From Shewanella pealeana ATCC 700345 (lineage in GTDB: Bacteria; Pseudomonadota; Gammaproteobacteria; Enterobacterales; Shewanellaceae): DNA of 64,000 nucleotides. The first letter of the stretch is position 1, and each line of letters begins with the position of its first letter. Position numbers and translations under genes: made by a program. The DNA is taken from positions 929,001 to 993,000 of the forward strand of contig NC_009901.1 of NCBI RefSeq assembly GCF_000018285.1. Reading direction: 5' to 3'. Positions 18,312 through 27,472 of the stretch are shown here, one piece after another. The notes under the pieces were generated by a model. It searched no databases. It was not told the DNA's origin and was given only the letters and a program-made list of their open reading frames with translations.

Positions 18312-18983
18312 ATGACTGAAGCACATCACCCTTTAAATGACTTTATTGAATACCCTCAATCAGAGATGCTCGAACGCGCCGATGCAAACTATAAACAGGT
18401 GCAGCGACGCCACTCAATACGTAAGTTCTCTGACCGTGCCGTTCCTAGGGAGATCATTGAAAAGTGCATTCTTGCAGCCGGTACAGCTCCCAATGGAGCT
18501 AACCATCAGCCTTGGCATTTTGTTGCCATTAATAGCCCAGAGATCAAGGCGCAAATTCGCCATGAGGCCGAGGCACTTGAGCAGGCATTTTATGCTGGCC
18601 GTGCTGGAGAGGAGTGGCTCGATGCGCTAAAACCGTTAGGCACCAATGCTAGCAAACCTTATCTTGAACATGCGCCTTGGTTGATTGCTATTTTCAGTCA
18701 AAAACGCAGCGAAGAAGAGGGCGAGCAGAAGACTAACTATTACGTGCATGAGTCGGTAGGCATTGCCACAGGCTTTCTTATTCAGGCGCTGCATAATGCC
18801 GGCCTAGGTACCTTAACCCATACGCCAAAACCTATGTCATTTTTAAGCAAGGTGTGCGGCCGCAACAACAGTAATGAACGCCCATATATGTTGATCATTG
18901 CGGGTTATCCGAGCGAAGACGCCACAGTGCCAGAACATGCATTGCAGAAAAAGTCGCTGCAAGAGATCTGCTCCTTTTTGTAA
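18312..18983 (+). CDS. Nitroreductase-fold flavoprotein, iodotyrosine-deiodinase-like
   Basis: FMN enzyme of the nitroreductase superfamily, 223 residues. The FMN-binding 'RRHSIRKFSDRAVP' and 'AAGTAPNGANHQPW' are present. What sets it apart is the substrate lid: Glu90, Tyr94 and Lys115 fall at the spacing (E, +4 Y, +21 K) of Glu157/Tyr161/Lys182 in human iodotyrosine deiodinase, and the C-terminal half ('HESVGIATGFLIQALHNAGLGTLTHTP') also fits that clade. I infer reductive dehalogenation of a halogenated tyrosine-like compound, or a related reduction, rather than general nitroreductase activity. A cupin gene follows by 39 bases. Confidence 0.85.
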   Translation: MTEAHHPLNDFIEYPQSEMLERADANYKQVQRRHSIRKFSDRAVPREIIEKCILAAGTAPNGANHQPWHFVAINSPEIKAQIRHEAEALEQAFYAGRAGEEWLDALKPLGTNASKPYLEHAPWLIAIFSQKRSEEEGEQKTNYYVHESVGIATGFLIQALHNAGLGTLTHTPKPMSFLSKVCGRNNSNERPYMLIIAGYPSEDATVPEHALQKKSLQEICSFL

Positions 18984-19022
18984 TAAGTGTACTAAAGGCC
19001 AAGTAAGGACAACGAAATAGCG

Positions 19023-19340
19023 ATGGAAAAGCACAATATCTTTAAGGCACTGCCACAAGACTTAAGCCAAGAGGTTTTTGAGCCATTAGTTAAAACCGAT
19101 AATGTGTTGGTAGAGAGGATTATCTCTAAAGCCCATGTGACGCCTCAAGGGGAGTGGTACGATCAACCGCGTAGCGAGTGGGTGATGCTGATGCAGGGCG
19201 CCGCCAAGCTTGAGTTTATTGATGGTGAAGTGGTTGAACTTAATGTGGGCGAACATCTAAATATCGCAGCTCATGTTAAACATAGAGTGGCGTGGACGTG
19301 CGAAGAGGTTGAGACTATCTGGTTAGCAGTTCACTATTAA
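19023..19340 (+). CDS. Small cupin-domain protein
   Basis: A single cupin of 105 residues. The core 'WYDQPRSEWVMLMQGAAKLEFIDGEVVELNVGEHLNIAAHVKHRVAW' contains the G(X)nG turn and a late His in the second cupin motif, but few of the usual metal-ligand His residues, so metal binding is uncertain. AAGGA lies upstream of the ATG. Position right after the deiodinase-like flavoprotein suggests co-expression and perhaps action on a related small molecule. Confidence 0.82.
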   Translation: MEKHNIFKALPQDLSQEVFEPLVKTDNVLVERIISKAHVTPQGEWYDQPRSEWVMLMQGAAKLEFIDGEVVELNVGEHLNIAAHVKHRVAWTCEEVETIWLAVHY

Positions 19341-19488
19341 TCGATTTTTCTAATCACTTTTGCCTCATGGCTTTTGTCATCGAAAAAGTTGCTTAAAAAT
19401 TGATTTATATTAGCTAACGCCAAAGCGGGGCAATTTTGCTATAATCTTCGCCCAAAATATTTGTGTTAACCCTTTTTGAGTGATTTTT

Positions 19489-21438
19489 ATGAGCAATGTT
19501 GGCATCTATACTCCTAGCGATAAGCCCGAAGAGACGCTTAAAGACGAGTCGCACTCTCCTGTAGAGCTGCAAAATAACCGTCTAGAGCTATTGGCTCCGG
19601 CTAAAAATGCCGACTTCGGTATTGAAGCTATCCGCCATGGTGCCGATGCCGTGTATATTGGTGGTCCCGCCTTCGGTGCCCGTGCCACAGCCGGTAACAG
19701 CGTCGAAGATATCGCGCGCCTATGTAGCTTTGCTCATCAATATCACGCCCAAGTGTTTGTTGCTATCAATACCATTTTGATGGATGACGAACTGCAAGCG
19801 GCGCAAAAACTTATCTGGGAAGTGTACGAGGCGGGCGCCGATGCGCTTATCGTGCAAGATATGGGCATACTGCAGCTAGATTTGCCTCCTATCGCCTTAC
19901 ATGCCAGCACACAGATGGATAACCGTAGCCCAGAGAAAGTCGCCTTCTTAGAGCAGGTAGGTTTCTCGCAGGTGGTACTGGCTCGTGAACTTGGTTTAAG
20001 CCAAATTCGTGACGTTGCGGCTAACACCAATATGCAGATTGAGTTCTTTATTCACGGCGCACTGTGTGTCGCGTTCAGTGGCCTGTGCAACTTGAGCCAC
20101 TCATTCAGTAATCGTAGCGCCAACCGCGGTGAATGCTCGCAGCTGTGTCGTTTACCTGCCGATTTAAAGACGCGACAGGGAGAAGTACTGGCGCAAAACG
20201 AGCACCTATTATCCCTTAAAGATAATAACCAGACAGACAACTTAGAAGCCTTGATCGACGCGGGCGTACGCTCGTTTAAAATCGAGGGACGTCTAAAAGA
20301 TTTAAGCTATGTTAAAAACGTCACCGCCCATTACCGCCAAGAGTTAGACAAGATCATCGCTCGTCGCAGTGAATTTGTCGCTTCATCCCATGGTCGCTGT
20401 GAGCATACTTTTACGCCTGATCCTGAAAAGACCTTTAACCGCGGCAAGACAGATTACTTTGTCCATGAACGCAGCCAAGGTATGAATGACTTCCGCTCGC
20501 CAAAATATATTGGTGAAGAGGTCGCAACAGTTAAGCGCATAGGTAATGACTATATTGAAGTGACTTCGAATGAGACCTTCAACAATGGTGACGGCTTGTG
20601 TTTCTTCCCAAGTGATTACGCTGAAGCTAAGCAGTCCGATGACAAGCTAAAAGGCCTGCGTGTTAATCGCGCTGAAGGTTTAAAGCTATTTGTGCTGCGT
20701 ATGCCTAAAGAGCTTAAAGTGGGCATGACGATTTATCGTAACCATAACCAAGCCTTTGAGACCGTGTTGGCGAAAGAGTCAGCTAAGCGCATTATCGGCG
20801 TAGACCTAGTATTAGCCGATACCGATGACGGTGTATCGCTTACCATGACTGACGTTTATGGCCACACTGCGACTCAGTCGTTGATTGTTGAGAAAACTGC
20901 AGCCACCGATATTGAAAAAGCGCAGCAAGGCCTGCGTAAACAGCTGGCAAAGCTAGGTAGTACCGACTTTACCGCCCATAACATCAGCATAGAAACCGCT
21001 GAGACCTGGTTTATTCCAACCTCAATGTTAAACGGTCTACGCCGTGACACTGTTGCGGCACTAGAGCAGGCCAGAGTCGAAGGTTATCAGCGCCCTAAGG
21101 CGTGGAAGTACAACCAAGATGCCGTCTATCCGGTTAAGCACTTAAGCTATTTAGGCAACGTGGCCAACGAACAAGCCAAGGCTTTTTATCAGCGTCATGG
21201 GGTGATTGAAATTCAAGATACCTATGAGAAGAACGGGATCAATGAAGATGTGCCGCTGATGGTAACTAAGCATTGTTTACGCTTTAACTTTAATCTTTGT
21301 CCTAAAGAGGTGCCGGGTATTAAAGCCGATCCTATGGTGCTGGAAATTGGTAAAGATGTATTAAAGCTAGTGTTCGACTGTCCGAAATGTGAAATGATGG
21401 TTGTCGGTGAAAACAGACAGGTTCGCACTACTGATTAG
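19489..21438 (+). CDS. rlhA: 23S rRNA 5-hydroxycytidine C2501 synthase RlhA
   Basis: Peptidase-U32-family protein matching E. coli RlhA (YdcP) through its length ('LELLAPAKNADFGIEAIRHGADAVYIGGPAFGAR' in parts, 'GALCVAFSGLCNLSH', 'NRGECSQLCRLP', 'SFKIEGRLKDLSYVKN', and a C-terminal 'KHCLRFNFNLCP' with a late CPKC). The enzyme hydroxylates C2501 of 23S rRNA; the conserved Cys residues are thought to hold an Fe-S cluster. The frame opens at a GTG at 19480, but the ATG at 19489 is the better start (649 residues; E. coli 653). The first 30 residues are specific to this lineage. Confidence 0.93.
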   Translation: MSNVGIYTPSDKPEETLKDESHSPVELQNNRLELLAPAKNADFGIEAIRHGADAVYIGGPAFGARATAGNSVEDIARLCSFAHQYHAQVFVAINTILMDDELQAAQKLIWEVYEAGADALIVQDMGILQLDLPPIALHASTQMDNRSPEKVAFLEQVGFSQVVLARELGLSQIRDVAANTNMQIEFFIHGALCVAFSGLCNLSHSFSNRSANRGECSQLCRLPADLKTRQGEVLAQNEHLLSLKDNNQTDNLEALIDAGVRSFKIEGRLKDLSYVKNVTAHYRQELDKIIARRSEFVASSHGRCEHTFTPDPEKTFNRGKTDYFVHERSQGMNDFRSPKYIGEEVATVKRIGNDYIEVTSNETFNNGDGLCFFPSDYAEAKQSDDKLKGLRVNRAEGLKLFVLRMPKELKVGMTIYRNHNQAFETVLAKESAKRIIGVDLVLADTDDGVSLTMTDVYGHTATQSLIVEKTAATDIEKAQQGLRKQLAKLGSTDFTAHNISIETAETWFIPTSMLNGLRRDTVAALEQARVEGYQRPKAWKYNQDAVYPVKHLSYLGNVANEQAKAFYQRHGVIEIQDTYEKNGINEDVPLMVTKHCLRFNFNLCPKEVPGIKADPMVLEIGKDVLKLVFDCPKCEMMVVGENRQVRTTD

Positions 21439-21514
21439 GCTTGCTACATATCAGTGAGCTAATTAAACAAGCTAATTCAAACTAGCTCTCTCAAACTATT
21501 AAGGAATATAGACG

Positions 21515-21889
21515 ATGGGATTATTAGATTCGCTGATGGGTAATGCATCTGAGGTTAACCTCGATGAGCTTACCCAAGAGTTAAGTCCAATTATGGCCGA
21601 TGGTGAGGCGTTAACCTTAGCTTATAAGGTTATTCGCGATATGTTCGTGTTTACCAACAAGCGTCTTATCTTAATCGATAAACAGGGCGTTACAGGTAAG
21701 AAGGTGAGCTATCACTCGGTGCCATATAAGTCGATAACCCATTTTGAAGTAGAAACTGCCGGCACGTTCGATATGGATTCAGAGCTAAAAATATGGATCT
21801 CGGGCCAAAAAGATCCATTAGTCAAAGAGCTAAAACGTGGCACCGATGTGGTCGGTATCCAAAAGACCATAGCGAACCTATCTTTGTAG
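21515..21889 (+). CDS. Bacterial PH-domain protein (bPH_1 type)
   Basis: 124 residues fitting the DUF1696/bPH_1 family: 'LVYKVIRDMFVFTNKRLILID'-like core here read as 'LAYKVIRDMFVFTNKRLILIDKQG', then 'VSYHSVPYKSITHFEVETAGTFDMDSELKIW'. These small proteins form pleckstrin-homology-like ring assemblies; their cellular role is not settled. Ribosome site GGAAT upstream. Single gene with its own terminator. Confidence 0.88.
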   Translation: MGLLDSLMGNASEVNLDELTQELSPIMADGEALTLAYKVIRDMFVFTNKRLILIDKQGVTGKKVSYHSVPYKSITHFEVETAGTFDMDSELKIWISGQKDPLVKELKRGTDVVGIQKTIANLSL

Positions 21890-21937
21890 CTTTCTCTTCG
21901 CTCTTTTCGAGAGCTTGCATTCTTTAAAGCTAGAGCT

Positions 21938-21970
21938 AAGGCGCATTCGGTAACGATTGCGCCTTTTTAT
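21938..21970 (+). terminator. Terminator after bPH gene
   Basis: AAGGCGCA and TGCGCCTT pair around a 12-base loop, followed by TTTTATTTT. Its mirror also serves csdE, which ends at 22008 on the - strand. Confidence 0.85.
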
Positions 21971-22007
21971 TTTAGGCCCAAAACCATTTCCCTCAGAAAG
22001 TGGATTA

Positions 22008-22454
22008 CTATTCGGCGGCGAGTTTTATCGCCTTGGCGAGTGCTAGCAGGCCATTGGTACGAGAGGGGCTGAGCTGGCCTTGAAGGCCTAGCTGAGTAAA
22101 GTAGCTGTCTGGGCTGAATGCACAGATTTCGCTGCTGCTCTTGCCATTACAGGCGATTAATAACAGGGCGACTAAGCCTTTGACGATGCGAGCATCGCTG
22201 TCTGCTAGGAAGTAATGTTTGCCGTCAATCTCACTGTGATATAGCCAGGCGTTGCTCTCGCAGCCACGTACCTGTGCACCGTCGACGCGCAAGCTGTCAT
22301 CGAGTTTAGGTAGGCTCTTACCTAGCAACATGATTTGACGGTAGCGTTCTTGCCAGTTACCCGCCTGCTCAAATAATGAAAGTGTTGCTTGTGCATCGCT
22401 TTCAAGGGTTAATGCTAAAAACTGCTCTGCAGAGGGGTGAACTGACTGACTCAT
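22008..22454 (-). CDS. csdE: Sulfur acceptor protein CsdE/SufE
   Basis: 148 residues of the SufE family. The catalytic Cys lies in 'QVRGCESNAWLY', the loop that receives persulfide sulfur from a cysteine desulfurase and passes it on to Fe-S cluster assembly or tRNA modification. The C-terminal 'LGLQGQLSPSRTNGLLALAKAI' is also family-typical. It lies downstream of the desulfurase csdA on the same strand, without suf scaffold genes, which favours CsdE over SufE. A 305-base spacer filled by repeats separates the two. Confidence 0.9.
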   Translation of the reverse strand: MSQSVHPSAEQFLALTLESDAQATLSLFEQAGNWQERYRQIMLLGKSLPKLDDSLRVDGAQVRGCESNAWLYHSEIDGKHYFLADSDARIVKGLVALLLIACNGKSSSEICAFSPDSYFTQLGLQGQLSPSRTNGLLALAKAIKLAAE

Positions 22455-22502
22455 ACTCGACCTAAATTGAATTAATAATGTAATAAAAACGTGCTTGGCT
22501 TT

Positions 22503-22757
22503 TATAGGACCTAGGTCCTAGAACGCTTCGCTGCGAGGACGCTTCGCGGCTAGAGCGGACTTCGTCCTGCTATACAAGCAAGTCGCTTATTCATGTAGGT
22601 TGGGCTTTAGCCCATCAAAGATGACGGCATAAATGCCGACCTACAATAGCCCTTCTATTGGTTCTGCTCTTCCGGCTTTGCTCGGCTGTTACCGTCTCAG
22701 CCTGTTCCGTCTTTGCTTTTAACCTAGAACCTGCTTTTCCTAGGACCTAGCCCCTTC
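22503..22757 (-). repeat. CCTAGG-rich repeat, copy 1
   Basis: Reads in the - direction from just past the csdA stop: GCTAGGTCCTAGGAAAAGC ... CGCAGCGAAGCGTTCTAGG ... and ends near AGGACCTAGGTCCT (22506-22519), a 14-base perfect palindrome. Related copies lie at 33.7 kb and 48.3 kb. The copy is interrupted by a second repeat (22594-22645). Mini-hairpins GGAC-TTC-GTCC and GCGAAGCG-type occur near the csdE side. Confidence 0.85.
22594..22645. repeat. Nested TGTAGGT palindromic element
   Basis: A 52-base element with inverted ends TGTAGGTTGGG and GCCGACCTACA and two inner hairpins, GGGC-TTTA-GCCC and GGCAT-AA-ATGCC. It sits inside CCTAGG repeat copy 1 and is absent from the other two copies, so it is a later insertion. 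It resembles REP-like elements common in marine gammaproteobacteria. Confidence 0.8.
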
Positions 22758-22759
22758 TT

Positions 22760-23971
22760 TTATAACAACAACTCTTTCACCGACTCCATAGCCGCAATAA
22801 AGTTGTCGATATCGTCCTTATTAGTATAAACGCCAATTGATGCTCGGCAGCAGCCTTTTAGTCCAAGGCTTTGCATCAGTGGCATGGCGCAGTGGTGGCC
22901 GCAGCGCACGGCAATGCCTTGTTGGTCGAGTAAAATACCCACATCTTGATGATGCTCATCGGCCAGATTAAAAGCGACTGCGCCAAGGTTATCGGTGTGG
23001 GCGCCGTAAAGTACCACATCTCCCATGTTCTTTAACTCGTCTTGCAGGTAATTGAGTAGCTCTTGCTCTTTGGCGTGGATCTGCTCGCTCGGTAAGGCCT
23101 CGATGAAGTCGATAGCCGCGCCTAGGCCAATCACTTCTGCTATCGGCGGGGTGCCAGCTTCTAGGCGGTTGGGTAATACGTTAAACTCTGTAACCTCAAA
23201 GCTGACGCTTTTTATCATCTCGCCGCCGGTGATGAGAGGGCTTAATCTGTCCAGAATATCGAAGCGCCCATATAAGACGCCTATGCCTGTTGGGCCGTAC
23301 ATCTTGTGGCCTGAGAATACATAGAAGTCACAACCGATAGCTTGTACATCGACACCCATATGAGCTATGGCTTGAGCGCCATCGACCAAGGTGATCGCGC
23401 CGACCTGATTGGCTTTGCTGACCAAGTCTTTGACTGGGTTGACAGTGCCCAGAGCGTTGGATACATGACTTAGGGCGACGACAGCTGGCTTTTCACTGAG
23501 TAAAACATCGAAAGCTGCGGTATCGAGGCGGCAATCGGCTGTCAGCGGAATAGGCTTGATAATTGCGCCAGTGCGCTTAGCAAGTTGTTGCCAAGGCACA
23601 ATATTGGCGTGATGGGCGGCGCTATCGATAAGAATAAGGCTGCCTTGCTTTATTTGAGCCGTTAAACCGTTAGCAACTGTGTTGATAGATTCTGTGGTGC
23701 CATGGGTAAAGATGATCTCTTCACGTCGATTGGCATTAATGAATTTACACAGCTTGTCACGCACCGCTTCATACTGGCTGGTGGCACGTGCCGATAGCTG
23801 ATGGGCTGCGCGATGCACATTGGCATTATCATGGTGATAATAGTGATTCATGGCATCGATCACCTGCTGAGGCTTCTGACTGGTAGCCGCCGTATCTAGA
23901 TAACACAGAGGGTAACCATCGTTAGATTGAGCCAGAGTTGGGAACAGTGATCGCAGCGTTGAGAGATCCAT
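22760..23971 (-). CDS. csdA: Cysteine desulfurase CsdA/SufS type
   Basis: PLP enzyme that takes sulfur from cysteine and loads it on CsdE. The PLP-binding Lys is in 'VFSGHKMYGPTGIGVLYG' and the catalytic Cys in 'AVRCGHHCAMPLM', both as in group II desulfurases. The frame opens at a TTG at 23983; the ATG at 23971 with GGA upstream gives 403 residues, matching CsdA/SufS (about 400-406). Followed on the same strand by csdE. Confidence 0.93.
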   Translation of the reverse strand: MDLSTLRSLFPTLAQSNDGYPLCYLDTAATSQKPQQVIDAMNHYYHHDNANVHRAAHQLSARATSQYEAVRDKLCKFINANRREEIIFTHGTTESINTVANGLTAQIKQGSLILIDSAAHHANIVPWQQLAKRTGAIIKPIPLTADCRLDTAAFDVLLSEKPAVVALSHVSNALGTVNPVKDLVSKANQVGAITLVDGAQAIAHMGVDVQAIGCDFYVFSGHKMYGPTGIGVLYGRFDILDRLSPLITGGEMIKSVSFEVTEFNVLPNRLEAGTPPIAEVIGLGAAIDFIEALPSEQIHAKEQELLNYLQDELKNMGDVVLYGAHTDNLGAVAFNLADEHHQDVGILLDQQGIAVRCGHHCAMPLMQSLGLKGCCRASIGVYTNKDDIDNFIAAMESVKELLL

Positions 23972-24003
23972 TAATTGATCCAAGATTATCGATAAAAAGA
24001 AAA

Positions 24004-24033
24004 GGCGCTCAGATCTTGTAAGATCTGAGCCCC
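24004..24033 (-). terminator. Second terminator downstream of tas
   Basis: GCTCAGATCT/AGATCTGAGC (10 bp) with a four-base loop, followed on the - strand by CCTTTTCTTTTT. It lies at the left unit of the duplication, 30 bases before the csdA start, and should isolate csdA from tas. Confidence 0.75.
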
Positions 24034-24099
24034 TAAAGCAAGTTAGACAGTTAAAAATATCGCTTTAAGGGCTGCTGGCAAGGTTATTGATAAAAATAA

Positions 24100-24132
24100 A
24101 GGTGCATAGATTTTTTTAAGATCTAAACACCT
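24100..24132 (-). terminator. First terminator-like hairpin downstream of tas
   Basis: Imperfect stem AGGTG/CACCT plus TAGAT/ATCTA, followed on the - strand by TTTATTTTT. It is the diverged counterpart of the hairpin at 24004-24033. Confidence 0.55.
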
Positions 24133-24171
24133 AAAGCAAGTTAGACGATTAAAAATATCGCTTTAAGGCTT

Positions 24172-25215
24172 TTAAGGGCAAGGGAAACGATATAACAGCG
24201 CGAGTTCATCTAAGCGTAGTTGCAACTCGGGAGAGATAGCGCAGTGAATGCTGTCGATATTCTCTTTAAGCTGCTCAAGGTTGGTGGCGCCAATGATATT
24301 GGATGCGACAAATTTTCTTGAATTAACAAAGGCTAGAGCCATCTCTGCAGGGCTTAGATTGAATTCGCGTGCAAGCTCAACGTAGGCCTGAGTTGCTTCC
24401 AGTGCCATCTGAGTGCCTGTATAGCGAGCAAAGCGCTTAAACAGCGTCATTCTTGCGCCTTCTGGCCATTGGTCATTGAGGTATTTACCCGATAGCGCAC
24501 CAAAAGCCAGTGGCGAATATGCCAGTAATGGCACCTCTTCACGGTGGCTGATCTCCGCCATGCCCACTTCATAGCTGCGATTGAGCAGATTATAGGGGGT
24601 CTGCACCGACACAATTTTAGGTAAGTCATGCTTCTCGGCTAAACGTAGATACTCCATAAAGCCCCAAGGCGTTTCGTTAGATATGCCGATATAGCGGATT
24701 TTGCCCGATTTTACCAGAGAGGCTAGTGCTTCTAGGGTGTCGATGATCGGTGTTTGCTTCTCGTGCTCATCCTGCTGCTGGTAGCCCAGTTCACCGAAGA
24801 AGTTAGTGTTTCTATCGGGCCAGTGGATTTGGTACAGGTCGATAGTCTCTAGCTGTAAGCGTTCGAGCGAGGCATCGACAGCGGCATGAATATTACGCCA
24901 GTCTAGCGCCATATTTGGGCGGATATAATCACTTTTTCCGCCAGGTGCCGCGACTTTAGTCGCGATGATGAGATTATCGCGATTGCCTCTTTGCTTAAGG
25001 TAGTTGCCTAGAATGCGCTCTGTTTCGCCTTGAGTTTCAGCCTCAGGAGGTACTGGGTACATCTCGGCGGTATCGATAAAGTTAATGCCTGCACCGATAG
25101 CATAATCGAGTTGCTCGAATGCTTGTGCTTGGGTGTTCTGTGCTCCCCAAGTCATGGTACCTAAACAGATTTGACTGACATTTAAACTTGAATGCGAAAG
25201 ACGTCTATATTGCAT
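24172..25215 (-). CDS. tas: NADP(H)-dependent aldo-keto reductase Tas
   Basis: The ATG at 25215 (MQYRRLSHSSLNVS...) aligns with the start of E. coli Tas and has AAGTGAG upstream; an earlier ATG at 25248 is less likely. 347 residues (E. coli 346). Aldo-keto reductase signatures are 'LDYAIGAGINFIDTAEMYP' with the catalytic Asp and Tyr, 'IIATKVAAPGG' with the Lys, 'LYQIHWPDRNTNFFGELGY' with the His, and a C-terminal NADPH-binding 'NIIGATNLEQLKENI'. The natural substrate is not known. Confidence 0.92.
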   Translation of the reverse strand: MQYRRLSHSSLNVSQICLGTMTWGAQNTQAQAFEQLDYAIGAGINFIDTAEMYPVPPEAETQGETERILGNYLKQRGNRDNLIIATKVAAPGGKSDYIRPNMALDWRNIHAAVDASLERLQLETIDLYQIHWPDRNTNFFGELGYQQQDEHEKQTPIIDTLEALASLVKSGKIRYIGISNETPWGFMEYLRLAEKHDLPKIVSVQTPYNLLNRSYEVGMAEISHREEVPLLAYSPLAFGALSGKYLNDQWPEGARMTLFKRFARYTGTQMALEATQAYVELAREFNLSPAEMALAFVNSRKFVASNIIGATNLEQLKENIDSIHCAISPELQLRLDELALLYRFPCP

Positions 25216-25340
25216 AAATAACTCACTTCTACGTGAATGCGGTTTCATTTGAGGCTAGCAAGCTTTAAGGTGAAAAACCATAAGCTTATGTTGAGTCTGA
25301 TGCTTAAGGCATACTAATGCTGTTACCCACCCCAATCGGC

Positions 25341-26282
25341 TTATCGAGCGGATAATGACTTGAGCATAGTGATTTCACAGGCATCGTGGCCAGTATCACC
25401 TAAGGGGGCGTCGAGATGTTCAAAACCCAAAGACTCATACAGCTTAATCGCTTCGATTAAGTTGGCCGTCGTTTCTAAATAACAGGACTCATAGCCCTGC
25501 TCACTGGCAAAGCGCAGCCCCTGCAGAGCCAAGCGCTTGGCAAAGCCCTTACCACGCACTCGGGGCAGGAAGTACATCTTCTGTAATTCACAAAGACCTT
25601 GATGTCCGGCTAGTGGCGCTATGCCTGCGCCGCCAAGAATTTCCCCTTCGAACTCTATCACCCAATAGTGGGCGTTATGGGCCTGATAAACTTCAGCAAG
25701 CGAGTCGAGAGTTTTATCGGCTACGCCGTAACCTTTGTCTGCCGTGAGTCCATACTCTGCCGATACCTGACGGATAACCTGTGCTATTTGTGCATTGTCT
25801 CTGGCCTCAATGCTTCTTAGGCAATAACCCTGTTGTGACTTAGACTGGATTACTGCTTTGTTGTATCGCACCAAAGAGATTTCTAGTTCTTCGATATGCT
25901 CTTGGGGAAGCTGAGCCCTTATCTCTGTAAAAAGTTGGTTCTGTTGCTCATTAAGCTTAATGAGTTGTTTCTTTCCCTTAGGAGTAATTTGCACCACTAG
26001 GCTACGGTTATCTCTCGGGTTCGATTGTGACTTGGCAAAACCCTTTTCAACAAGTTGACTCACGGCCCGGCTGGCGTTGGATTTATCGATATTAAGAATT
26101 TCAGCGAGTTTCTTAATGGAGTAACAACTCTCTCCTAACTCAATTAAAGTATGCGCTTGAACAGGGGAGAGAGGCTGATTACCACATGCGGCGTCTAATA
26201 AACCGAGTTGGCGAATAAGTTGCCTAGAAAGGCGACGTAGCTGAAAAGCTGAATTGTAGCTATTAGACTGGGCTTGATTCAT
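25341..26282 (-). CDS. MarR-type regulator fused to GNAT acetyltransferase
   Basis: Residues about 1-145 form a winged-helix MarR domain ('[46 protein letters not shown]'); residues about 155-313 are a GNAT domain with the acetyl-CoA loop '[16 protein letters not shown]' and '[24 protein letters not shown]'. This two-domain architecture is a known family. It may couple DNA binding to acetyl-CoA or an acetylated ligand, but the target genes are unknown. Divergent or nearby candidates are tas and yjjX. Confidence 0.9.
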   Translation of the reverse strand: MNQAQSNSYNSAFQLRRLSRQLIRQLGLLDAACGNQPLSPVQAHTLIELGESCYSIKKLAEILNIDKSNASRAVSQLVEKGFAKSQSNPRDNRSLVVQITPKGKKQLIKLNEQQNQLFTEIRAQLPQEHIEELEISLVRYNKAVIQSKSQQGYCLRSIEARDNAQIAQVIRQVSAEYGLTADKGYGVADKTLDSLAEVYQAHNAHYWVIEFEGEILGGAGIAPLAGHQGLCELQKMYFLPRVRGKGFAKRLALQGLRFASEQGYESCYLETTANLIEAIKLYESLGFEHLDAPLGDTGHDACEITMLKSLSAR

Positions 26283-26375
26283 CGAACAGATCTTGTTTAG
26301 TTGCGAGTAACACCTAACCTACGAGGACTATTTTTTAAAATCAAGCACCTTAAGCTAAAAATAATAAAGTTATTG

Positions 26376-26915
26376 CTAATTCATGTACAGTTGCGGGTGT
26401 AGCATAGGCGCCATGGCGAGAATTATCGCCTGAGTATAGTTTCCTTGGCGTGTAGCATGGCCTTCGGTGAGCAAGGCTATCGCGCCACCTTTCTGTTTGA
26501 TATTGACGGTATTGAACATGCTATCCATAACATGGCCTAGTTCTTGGCCCTGGGTTAAAGCGCGATATACCGACATTGGCAATGGTAATTGCGCCCCACG
26601 ACCAACACTCACCTGTGCCTTGTGAGCTATTGCTATATAGGCAAATGTCGCCGGGCCATGCTCGAATAAATCCACTCCGCCTTCCATCGCAATATAGTAA
26701 TCGGCCTGATAATGTTCTTGGCAATATTTGACTCTATTGATTGCTCCCAGTCTTGTTTCGGCCTCTGTCATAGGCTGGTCTGCGACGAACGACGGCGCAT
26801 CGACACCTTGACACTCAATATGCTTATTGGGAAAAAGAGTTGCCAAGGCGTTTTGAGCGGCCCCTACTTTAACGGGATTCTTTGAGCCAACGATGATGCT
26901 GATAGTGTCTTTCAT
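26376..26915 (-). CDS. yjjX: Inosine/xanthosine triphosphatase YjjX
   Basis: Removes non-canonical purine nucleoside triphosphates (ITP, XTP). The ATG at 26915 (MKDTISIIVGSKNPVKV...) fits the family start; an upstream ATG at 26945 adds ten unlikely residues. 179 residues (E. coli 170). Landmarks: 'GSKNPVKVGAAQNAL', 'DQPMTEAETRLGAINRV', 'YYIAMEGGVD' and the C-terminal 'GAIALLTEGHATRQGNYTQA'. Confidence 0.9.
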   Translation of the reverse strand: MKDTISIIVGSKNPVKVGAAQNALATLFPNKHIECQGVDAPSFVADQPMTEAETRLGAINRVKYCQEHYQADYYIAMEGGVDLFEHGPATFAYIAIAHKAQVSVGRGAQLPLPMSVYRALTQGQELGHVMDSMFNTVNIKQKGGAIALLTEGHATRQGNYTQAIILAMAPMLHPQLYMN

Positions 26916-26945
26916 TTTGGTTATATATTCTCGATTAGGGAACAC

Positions 26946-27472
26946 TTTTGTCGTACTAGTTTATTGTATTTTATCTGTATTTTCACCATCAAACATGTGA
27001 GTGGAAAAGGCATTTACTGCTTGAATTTAACTTTGATTAACTCACGTTCAAAAAAAATTAACAAAAACGTCCATTAGATTAACTAATGATAGGGTAAATT
27101 TTGCCACCAAATGCTGTGACTCAATTCAAAAACAGGCATTGAATTGACTGTTCGTGTCTGTAAATTCGGTTTTTTGCGATCTATGTCCGCTGGCAGTTTT
27201 TCACGATTCGAGGTTGTACATGAGCAATTCATGATTTACGTGAATTTAATGTTAATTTAAGGTTCGATTGCGTTGCAATCATGAAGATCAAATGAAAGCT
27301 TATTACATAATTTAAGAGATCTAGCTCTCAATTTGATTAGGATTTGAAAATCAATTACAGAATGTGAACCCAGATCAAGATTTGGCGTATGCATTAGGAT
27401 ATTCTTAACCGCGAAATTACTCACCAAGATCAAAATTAAACGGTGCCACTTAGCACCTTTAAGGTAACAAAA
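26946..27472. other. Long upstream region of sdaC
   Basis: About 525 AT-rich bases between divergent genes, presumably with a long sdaC leader. I see no riboswitch or clear operator. A TGTGA half-site at 27364 lacks a good partner half for CRP. Confidence 0.45.

Larger units (their letters stand above)
23986..24172 (-). repeat. Tandemly duplicated terminator block
   Basis: Two units with a 98-base period lie between tas and csdA. Each has a hairpin, then 'AAAGCAAGTTAGAC' and 'AAAAATATCGCTTTAAGG' (as read on +). The right unit starts directly at the tas stop codon. Stem sequences differ between units but pairing is kept in part. Confidence 0.85.

Noticed and set aside
27362..27380. CRP site before sdaC
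   Set aside because: TGTGA is present but the second half does not fit TCACA at the right spacing.
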